Below, one piece after another: positions 13,099 to 19,581 of a stretch of 19,581 nucleotides of DNA. Source of the stretch: Candidatus Gastranaerophilales bacterium HUM_12. Lineage in GTDB: Bacteria > Cyanobacteriota > Vampirovibrionia > Gastranaerophilales > Gastranaerophilaceae. The stretch is from contig DABJ01000028.1 of assembly GCA_002102825.1 (NCBI GenBank), forward strand, positions 228 to 19,808, read 5' to 3'. The notes beneath the pieces were generated by a model that was not told the DNA's origin, searched no databases, and worked only from the letters and a program-made list of their open reading frames with translations. Within the stretch, counting starts at the first letter, position 1, and every line of letters starts with the position of its first letter. The translations under genes were made by a program, and so were the position numbers.

Positions 13099-15717
13099 TT
13101 ATTTCAAATCTTTTAAAATAACTTTGAGATTGTTTGAGTTAATATTTCCGCAGGCGTAAACTCTGAATAGAGATTCAATATCTCCCGCATTGAGTTTTAT
13201 TGGTGGAATCATATCAATTTTATCTTGGTAGAAATCTTTTGACCGTTCTGCTCTGAAAATTATTTTGTATAAAAATGTGAATGGAATTTTCAAAATACGG
13301 ATTTTCTTTTCAGCTGTTTTGTTGTGTCTTCCCCAGATATAAAGATGCGCAAATTGACTATCAATGTGATATTTACCCTCAATAAACGTTGATAGATAAT
13401 CACTTTGAGAGTATATTTTTATGTCGTTTAATTCTGTATTATCAATGTTAAATGTTCCTGTGATGTTTGCTGCAAGAACTTTTTTGTTTGAAAAATCAAT
13501 ATTTGTAATTTTTGATAGTGAGAATTTTATTTTGTCAAAATTTAGCCATTTTGATTTCTTTGCTCGTTTTGATTTGTTTATGATAAATTCTGTTGAACCA
13601 AGTTTAGGCAAAAAACCATCATCAATTGCAAACATTGTACTTGCTTTAATGTCATTTAATTTGTTTTTTGTGATTAAATGTAGAGTTGCAAATGCTGAAC
13701 CTTGCACTTGATTAGGAAGATTAAAAATATGTGTTGCAACTTCATTTGAATCAATGTCAGATGCAAAGAATTGAATGTCTGATGAGTGTTCAAGCCAATT
13801 ATATGTTCCTTTTGCACTCAAATTTCCTTTTGCATATTGAGTTTGAGGAATTACAAATTGTACATTGTTATTCTTTAATGCTCCTAAAATTTCAACATTT
13901 TTAAGGTTAAATTTTGTGTGAGAAATCTCTCCGACATTGATCTTTCCTCGTTCAACAGTAACATTGTAATTGCTTGATTTTGTGGGCTTTTTATCTTTAA
14001 AATTTTGTCCGATTGCTGAATAATTTCCTCTTTTTACGATAAATTTGTTCAAATATATTTCAATATCGTGGATTAAAAATCCTGATTTAAAATTGTTATC
14101 TGCATTGAGTTTGATGCTTATTGGAGAAGTAAAAAATGTTCCATCAGATGTTAAATTTAAATCATTTTTATTTATATTTATAGCTGTCGTTTTTAAATAT
14201 AAAAAATCTTTGTGGTAAATATCATTTAGGGTAAATTTCCCTAAAATGGTTTTTGTTGGAAAATCTATTTTTAAATCAGATGTGAAGTTTCCTCCTTGAA
14301 CATAGTTTTTTATGAAAGATTGGAATATCTCAACTGGCGTAGGAGTTAAAGTCTTAATTGTTATGTATTGTGGTGAATAGTGACCTTTGACTTTTTCAAA
14401 CAGACCGATGCCCGTAAGAAGTTTTTGTGGAGTTGCTCCTAAAAAGGAATAATCATAATTTTTTAGATAAATTCTATCGCCATGTTTTTCTGTATATGCG
14501 AAAATTCGTCTTGTCTTATTTGTACAATCTAAGTTCCCGTATTTGGATATTAAGTTTGAGCCTTGAGGAATAGTTAAAATATATTTGATTTTGGGAACTT
14601 TATTTTGTGTCTTATATTTAACTTCTGCATTCGCTTTGCCCATTATTCCTACTTGGGGAAAATATTTTGTTGTAAATTTATTTGTTAAAGTTGCTTCCAC
14701 ATTTCCACTAGTGATTAAATCTTTTGAAAATAAACCTGTCAGATGAAAATCTGTAAATACTTTTTCGCCCCCAAATAAACCGCTAGTTTTTGCATTAATT
14801 TCATGGTTGTTGAAATCAAAAATCGTTTTCGGTAAATATATTGGAATATTGAATTTTGAAAAATTTGCAGCTAAATTTTTAGTTTTACATTTCCCTATTA
14901 AGTTTCTATTTTTAAGGTTTAGCGCAATATCAATAGTACCGGAAAAGTTTGTAAAATTTTCAATAAAATTTTTCTTTTTAGGATTTTTAATTTTGTAAAA
15001 ATAAAGAAAACTTTCTTCCAATTCTCTAACTGGTAAATTTGTTCCTTTTATTTGCAAGTTGTTAGTAGAACCTGAAAAATAAAGGTTTGAATTTTCAAGT
15101 TGGGCAGAAAGGTTGTCAAAAGATATTTCTTTATAGTAATTTATCGCTCCGGTTTTTCCTATTATGATAGGATTTTTAGTGTATGGATTTGACAATGTTG
15201 CAACGAGATGACAAATTATTACATCTCCAATTTTTTCTGCTTTTATATTTTGAACTTGGATATTCGAGTTTTTATCTATTTTTACAAAAACTTCTTGGAT
15301 ATTGATTAATGGTAAATATTTGATATTGAATTCTGTTTTTTGAGTTTCATTCTTATTTTTTAATAGTTGTGAAATTTTTTCATAATCCACAAAGATTGAT
15401 TTTACATCAATTGTATTTGGTTTTATGGAAAAGGATTTTGTTTTGTATTTGAAATTATAAATATTTATAATCTCACCATTTGATATAAGAAATTTCCCAA
15501 TAGATAAGTTAAAAGATAGATTTGGATTTGTTTTAAACTTGAAGTCTTTTATTTTTACCTGAAGATTTGTTTTCTTTGATAAATATTTTTCGTAATTTTT
15601 TACCATTTTAGGACTATTTAAAATCGGCGGAAGAATAAATAAAATTGCAAGGTAACTTCCAACAGCAATTGTTCCTATCGTTGAAAAAGTATACAAAAAT
15701 ATTTTTGATAATTTCAT
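13099..15717 (-). CDS. AsmA-like envelope protein (shorter paralogue)
   Basis: An 872-aa protein with one N-terminal membrane helix (about 7-31, FLYTFSTIGTIAVGSYLAIL). A long beta-strand-rich periplasmic region follows, with repeated short hydrophobic/polar strands, as in AsmA/TamB/YhdP-type proteins. These form an open hydrophobic groove and are thought to carry phospholipids between inner and outer membranes. Early residues (NYEKYLSKKTNLQVKIKDF) resemble the opening of AsmA proteins. The C-terminus (KLNAGDIESLFRVYACGNIN) is reminiscent of AsmA C-terminal regions but diverged. It follows the 1221-aa relative on the same strand, with a hairpin at 15741-15770 between them. ATG 15717 lacks a Shine-Dalgarno; TAAAAT lies 7 nt upstream. 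Assignment is by architecture, so family naming is tentative. Confidence 0.7.
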   Translation of the reverse strand: MKLSKIFLYTFSTIGTIAVGSYLAILFILPPILNSPKMVKNYEKYLSKKTNLQVKIKDFKFKTNPNLSFNLSIGKFLISNGEIINIYNFKYKTKSFSIKPNTIDVKSIFVDYEKISQLLKNKNETQKTEFNIKYLPLINIQEVFVKIDKNSNIQVQNIKAEKIGDVIICHLVATLSNPYTKNPIIIGKTGAINYYKEISFDNLSAQLENSNLYFSGSTNNLQIKGTNLPVRELEESFLYFYKIKNPKKKNFIENFTNFSGTIDIALNLKNRNLIGKCKTKNLAANFSKFNIPIYLPKTIFDFNNHEINAKTSGLFGGEKVFTDFHLTGLFSKDLITSGNVEATLTNKFTTKYFPQVGIMGKANAEVKYKTQNKVPKIKYILTIPQGSNLISKYGNLDCTNKTRRIFAYTEKHGDRIYLKNYDYSFLGATPQKLLTGIGLFEKVKGHYSPQYITIKTLTPTPVEIFQSFIKNYVQGGNFTSDLKIDFPTKTILGKFTLNDIYHKDFLYLKTTAININKNDLNLTSDGTFFTSPISIKLNADNNFKSGFLIHDIEIYLNKFIVKRGNYSAIGQNFKDKKPTKSSNYNVTVERGKINVGEISHTKFNLKNVEILGALKNNNVQFVIPQTQYAKGNLSAKGTYNWLEHSSDIQFFASDIDSNEVATHIFNLPNQVQGSAFATLHLITKNKLNDIKASTMFAIDDGFLPKLGSTEFIINKSKRAKKSKWLNFDKIKFSLSKITNIDFSNKKVLAANITGTFNIDNTELNDIKIYSQSDYLSTFIEGKYHIDSQFAHLYIWGRHNKTAEKKIRILKIPFTFLYKIIFRAERSKDFYQDKIDMIPPIKLNAGDIESLFRVYACGNINSNNLKVILKDLK

Positions 15718-15740
15718 AAAATTTATTTTATCATGTAAAT

Positions 15741-15770
15741 AAAGAGCCGAAAAATTTAATTCGACTCTTT
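15741..15770 (-). terminator. Terminator hairpin between the two AsmA-like genes
   Basis: An 11-bp stem (minus strand AAAGAGTCGAA / TTCGGCTCTTT, with one T-G pair) and an 8-nt loop begin 8 nt after the 1221-aa gene's stop. The downstream strand reads CTTTATTTAC. It is probably partial, since the next gene starts only 24 nt further on. Confidence 0.6.
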
Positions 15771-15777
15771 GTTATTT

Positions 15778-18700
15778 CTATTCTTGTGTTGAGTTCTTTT
15801 CTGCTTGGGTTTCTCGAAGTTTGATAAGCTCCTCAACTGACAAATTCTCTTCCCCTTCAATCGGTTCCGGAATTGTATCAACAAATTCTTTTGCCTTTTG
15901 GATTTCAGAGTCGAGTGCTAACCATTTGAATGATTTAATCATTCGTAATGGTTTTCTTGTATCTCCTCTTAGTACAATTTGGAATTTTGTAGCATTTCTA
16001 TCAGTTTTCCCTTTGCCTAAGTGTGGAATTGCTTTTAGATCTTCTTCTGAAACAGATTCACAGAATAGCGAGAATGTCTTTGCCGCTACAATATTTAATC
16101 CAAGGGTATTTTTAATCAAATTAACAGGGTTGATATTTGAAAGGACACCTAAACTATCCGAAACAGAGCCTGCTAATTTCCCTCGAACTTTGATATCTGC
16201 GGAATTATCAAGTAATCCTGCTTTCCCAAAGATAAACATAGACATTACGTTTCCTTGACTCTTTATTGGCATAATATTTACATAACCGTTAGAAAATGTA
16301 AGTTGTCCATATAGTTGATTAAAGTGTGAAGTGTCAATTGTTGTGATGTTTGAAATTATTGAACCGACAGCAGAAGAGAAAAATGCATTTTCTCTAATGT
16401 TTTCAGACATTAAGAAGTTTTCAAATTTCCCAAAGGGTCCGAGTTGTCCATTTATTACAGTGAATTTTGTTGACCCTTTTAGAGTTTTCATCTGTTCTTC
16501 CATCGTAGTTCCTCTCAGTGTTATATCACTAGAGAAATTAAGTTTTCCGGATAGTGTATCTTTCATATCCATAACATCAAGAAGTATTTTTTCGATGTCA
16601 AAGTTCTTACCTTGAACCTTTGCTTTTAATTCTGTATTTGCAAGGTTCATTGATACATTTCCTGTAATGTTTCCGCCCATCGGATATGTATTTAATCTAT
16701 TGAGGTAGAAAATGTTGTTAAACAATGAAATTCTACCGGTAGTATTTCTTGCAATTATCTTACCTGATTTTATGTTGTTAAATCTGATTGAGCCATTTTG
16801 AATTGTTATTCCTCCATATTGTGGGGGGACATCTTCTGTTTTAGGTAAAATTTTGGTAGCTGCTTCGGAAACTTTCATTAGTCTATTAACGTCAATACGT
16901 CTTGATGTTACCCTAATGTTTGAAATTATATTATTCAAAAGTAAGTCCCAAGTAGAATCTGCTTTCATTCCAAAATCTGAACCGTTTGCATTGACATTAT
17001 CAATATTGATATTTAGACCTTTGGAGTTTAAATTTGTGTCAATTCTACGAATATTTGTTAGAATTTCCGGCATTGATAAGTTTTTAACCTCAAAATGACC
17101 GCTAATATGTGGTTTTTGGGGTTTCCCAAAGATAAATGTATTCCCGGATAGCGAAAATCTTGAGCGTTTCAAGAAGCAAATAGAACCGTCCATTGTTTTA
17201 TTAATTGTAATTTTGAAAATATTTATAAATGGATCAGTTGTAATGTTGGAAATCATTGCTCTTAATTCAATGATTTCTTTCGCTCCAAATAAGTTTGCTT
17301 GTAAATCACGGTTGAATTTTGTTCCTAAATTTCTTGTGAAAAGTCCGGATTTACTTATTTTGATTGTATCTCCTTTCTTTTCAATTAATAGCTGTAAAAG
17401 GGTCTGTTTTCCTGTTAAATCATCAAATTTTACAGGAGAAATATAATTATTTGTATTTGCTAGTACTTGAGTTGTAAATTTGAAATCATCTTCTTTAGAT
17501 AAAAATTCCGATTTTATGGGTAAACGACCTTTAAAATCAAGGTAAGGAGTTGCTTCTTTGCCTATTAAAGCAGCAATATCAGGTGTTGAAAGTTCTCCGT
17601 TTGCCATGATTCTTGATGTAGGTGTAGAAAGATAATTCTTTAAATCCCCATGGAATTTAATATGAGAATTTTTGTTAACTTGAATATCAGATGGTTTTAT
17701 GACAATTTTATTATCGTTAATTTCGATAACAAGTAAGTCGTCTTTTATTGTAGAACTTGTTTTAGGCAATGTTAAGTTAAAGTTTTTATTTGTAAGTTTC
17801 CCTTTCATTTCTCCCGCATAGTTGGCTATGCCGAAATGAGAAGATTTATTTGAGATTACAAAATTCCCAGCTCTATCTCTGACGATTAGATTTTCTAAAT
17901 CTGATTTTAGAATGGCTGCGATGTCTTTAATTTCTCCAACAACTTTGGCATTTAGAGTTAAGATACCTGATTGCAAGTCATAATCTCTTTTGATGTCGCG
18001 AGGAGCAAATGCTAAATACAAACCTTTAAGCGGAATTTTATCTCCCTCAATATTAAAGTTTGCAATAGAATTTGCATCAATTTTACCGGAAATCTTTAGA
18101 GGTCTGTTGTTTATTAACATACTTGTATTAGTGATTTTAAAAATGTTGTTATCAAAAAATAAATTCGCATTCAGTTTGTTAAAAATTAAACCAATATTTT
18201 TATCTTCTATATTTCCGTCTCGGATAATTATTTTACCATTTGAATTGATATCGGTGAAATCAGTTTTTAAATGAGCATTAGATAATAAGTATCCGCTTGC
18301 AGTCATTCTGTCAATATCATTTTTTATGTGAATTGTATCTAAATATGCTTTTGCAATCTTCAACACATTATTTAAATATACTTTGGGAGATTTTATTGTT
18401 AAATCAACAAAAGGGCTTTTCCCATAATCAACACTACCAAATAACTTAATATATTCATTGTTTGTTACATAGAGGTTTGTATCAATTTCAGACATTGTTC
18501 CTTTGGCTTGGAGTTTGAAATATGATTCCGGTAATTGTAAACCTGACATTGTAACGGTTGTATTATCAATGTTTAAAAATCCATAGCCTCTGATTTTGTT
18601 ATCTTTTTGGTCTTTTCTTATTTTTAATTTTGAAGTAATATTTGATTTTAAATCGTAAGCTCTATATTCAGTTACGGGATTGATAAAAGGAAGAGAGAAA

Positions 18701-19443
18701 ATAGCTTCATCATCTTCATTCTGCTCTATAGGTTTGAATTCCGGTAAAAATGTATTTATATCTAAATCTGCTATGATATTTGTTTTGTCATCACTTAAAA
18801 ATTGAGCCTTTGTTTTTAATTTAGCTGTTTTTCCATTGTAGTAACCGAGTTTTAGTTCGTTACCTTTTAGTGTAAGTTTATGTTTCGCCTTTGTATCGTC
18901 AATTACTGCTTTATAATTTTTTAACTTAAAATTCGGAACGGTTATTGAAAACTGTGAGGGGTCAATAATCACATTACTTTGAGTTTCAGTTTTTGGAGGT
19001 TCAATATTTAATCTTTTTTCTCTTCGTTGTTTATTGACTAAATTCTCATAAACTTTTGCAACTTTGTACTTTTCACCATTAACGATTTCAACATTCAAGC
19101 TTGGAGAATCAACTTGAACAGATGATATCCTAACATTTTTCCATAGCAAATTAGGTAAAAATACTTTCCCCTTGAATTTATCTGCATGGAACAGAGTTGA
19201 ACCATCTGGAAGCGATACAGTTATATTATGTGTTTTTACCCCAGCTTCAAGTATTGGGGTTGTATAGAGTTTAAGTTCGTCATAATTAATACTTAGTCCG
19301 GTATTATCTTTTATTAACTTTTGAACATCTGTTTTGTATTGATTCAAGTCAATTTTGTTTGGAACAATAAATAAAAAGGCTAAATATAAGCACCCAATAA
19401 AAGTTACAAAAGTTATTCCGATAATTCTAAAAATATTTTTCAT
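15778..19443 (-). CDS. Large AsmA-like envelope protein
   Basis: A 1221-aa protein with an N-terminal anchor (about 5-28, FRIIGITFVTFIGCLYLAFLFIV). The next region is AsmA-like at the start (LNQYKTDVQKLIKDNTGLSI, then PILEAGVKTHNITVSLPDGS). Some 900 residues of repeating beta strands follow. A recognisable AsmA-type C-terminal domain (about 940-1155) contains LNFSSDITLRGTTMEEQMKTLKGS, FTVINGQLGPFGKFENFL and ADIKVRGKLAGSVSD...GVLSNINPVNLIKNTLG. The tail (about 1170-1221) is charged and acidic. By analogy with AsmA/YhdP/TamB it should span the periplasm and help move lipids to the outer membrane, implying a diderm cell. GAGGG 4 nt before ATG 19443 fixes the start. A TATAAT (complement of 19479-19484) with a weak -35 precedes it. 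The downstream neighbour is a shorter relative, likely from an old duplication. Confidence 0.85.
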   Translation of the reverse strand: MKNIFRIIGITFVTFIGCLYLAFLFIVPNKIDLNQYKTDVQKLIKDNTGLSINYDELKLYTTPILEAGVKTHNITVSLPDGSTLFHADKFKGKVFLPNLLWKNVRISSVQVDSPSLNVEIVNGEKYKVAKVYENLVNKQRREKRLNIEPPKTETQSNVIIDPSQFSITVPNFKLKNYKAVIDDTKAKHKLTLKGNELKLGYYNGKTAKLKTKAQFLSDDKTNIIADLDINTFLPEFKPIEQNEDDEAIFSLPFINPVTEYRAYDLKSNITSKLKIRKDQKDNKIRGYGFLNIDNTTVTMSGLQLPESYFKLQAKGTMSEIDTNLYVTNNEYIKLFGSVDYGKSPFVDLTIKSPKVYLNNVLKIAKAYLDTIHIKNDIDRMTASGYLLSNAHLKTDFTDINSNGKIIIRDGNIEDKNIGLIFNKLNANLFFDNNIFKITNTSMLINNRPLKISGKIDANSIANFNIEGDKIPLKGLYLAFAPRDIKRDYDLQSGILTLNAKVVGEIKDIAAILKSDLENLIVRDRAGNFVISNKSSHFGIANYAGEMKGKLTNKNFNLTLPKTSSTIKDDLLVIEINDNKIVIKPSDIQVNKNSHIKFHGDLKNYLSTPTSRIMANGELSTPDIAALIGKEATPYLDFKGRLPIKSEFLSKEDDFKFTTQVLANTNNYISPVKFDDLTGKQTLLQLLIEKKGDTIKISKSGLFTRNLGTKFNRDLQANLFGAKEIIELRAMISNITTDPFINIFKITINKTMDGSICFLKRSRFSLSGNTFIFGKPQKPHISGHFEVKNLSMPEILTNIRRIDTNLNSKGLNINIDNVNANGSDFGMKADSTWDLLLNNIISNIRVTSRRIDVNRLMKVSEAATKILPKTEDVPPQYGGITIQNGSIRFNNIKSGKIIARNTTGRISLFNNIFYLNRLNTYPMGGNITGNVSMNLANTELKAKVQGKNFDIEKILLDVMDMKDTLSGKLNFSSDITLRGTTMEEQMKTLKGSTKFTVINGQLGPFGKFENFLMSENIRENAFFSSAVGSIISNITTIDTSHFNQLYGQLTFSNGYVNIMPIKSQGNVMSMFIFGKAGLLDNSADIKVRGKLAGSVSDSLGVLSNINPVNLIKNTLGLNIVAAKTFSLFCESVSEEDLKAIPHLGKGKTDRNATKFQIVLRGDTRKPLRMIKSFKWLALDSEIQKAKEFVDTIPEPIEGEENLSVEELIKLRETQAEKNSTQE

Positions 19444-19541
19444 AAAACCCTCATTTGTTTTCTTTTCTGTATAAATTGATTATAAGTTAAATACAAATAG
19501 ATAATACAAAAAATACCTATATATTAATATTTATTTACCCG

Positions 19542-19571
19542 AAAAAAAAGAGCCTCTTGAAATTGAGGCTC
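19542..19571 (-). terminator. Strong terminator of a minus-strand gene beyond the right edge
   Basis: On the minus strand GAGCCTC-AATTTCAA-GAGGCTC (complement of 19550-19571) is followed by eight T (complement of 19542-19549). This is the best intrinsic terminator in the window. It insulates the AsmA-like pair from whatever lies upstream. Confidence 0.85.
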
Positions 19572-19581
19572 GTTGGAATTA

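Noticed and set aside
15821..18274. Several plus-strand frames of 77-145 aa opposite the large AsmA-like gene
   Set aside because: Antisense shadows of a well-supported 1221-aa coding region; Phe/Ile/Ser-rich and lacking ribosome binding sites.
1..19581. CRISPR arrays, insertion sequences, prophage or toxin-antitoxin modules
   Set aside because: No spaced direct repeats, transposase motifs, integrase, or toxin-like partner of the HTH gene were found on either strand.

Overview
This AT-rich window (about two-thirds A+T or more) looks like chromosomal DNA from an uncultured gut-type bacterium of the Vampirovibrionia/'Melainabacteria' (Gastranaerophilales, the non-photosynthetic sister group of Cyanobacteria). 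That is an inference. It rests on a prepilin N-terminus of the form AFTLAEVLITLGIIG with a Cys-rich C-terminal half, an SLH-domain surface protein, long AsmA-like proteins implying an outer membrane, and the base composition. No taxonomic marker in the window proves it.

Layout. 1-80 (-): 5' end of a secreted protein cut by the window edge. 272-1564 (-): SLH-domain surface protein with a glycine-zipper tail. 1680-3113 (+): pyruvate kinase, divergent from the SLH gene across a 115-bp gap with a good promoter for the SLH gene. 3178-3330 (-): possible 50-aa protein. 3419-4761 (+): promoter, structured leader, rplS (L19) and an overlapping rbgA/ylqF with a TTG start. 5066-5221 (-): probable 51-aa protein, divergent from a single-pass membrane protein at 5364-6170 across a palindrome-rich gap. 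6174-6806 (-): RNase HII, so the common rplS-ylqF-rnhB neighbourhood is kept but rnhB is inverted. 6895-8451 (+): 518-aa TPR protein. 8534-8608 (-): tRNA-Glu(CUC). 8651-8863 (-): small HTH-like regulator, divergent from a prepilin-like gene (9003-9755 +), which is followed by glutamine-dependent NAD synthetase (9812-11833 +). 12006-13097 (+): three-TM TPR protein. 13099-15717 and 15778-19443 (-): two large AsmA-like envelope proteins in tandem. 19542-19571: strong terminator of a minus-strand gene beyond the right edge.

How the parts relate. Most of the window is housekeeping (pyk, rplS, rbgA, rnhB, nadE, tRNA-Glu) mixed with envelope genes (SLH protein, prepilin, two AsmA-like proteins, small membrane proteins). 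The most system-like element is 8651-9755. There the HTH-like regulator and the prepilin-like gene face away from each other over two good promoters whose -35 boxes overlap. Three exact copies of AAATATGAG sit at both predicted transcription starts and over the shared -35 region, a layout resembling a compact repressor switch. Second in interest is a hairpin-forming leader upstream of rplS that could be an autogenous L19 control element. Third are two small proteins and several genes whose -10-like hexamer lies 6-10 nt before an ATG with no Shine-Dalgarno, suggesting leaderless or SD-independent translation.
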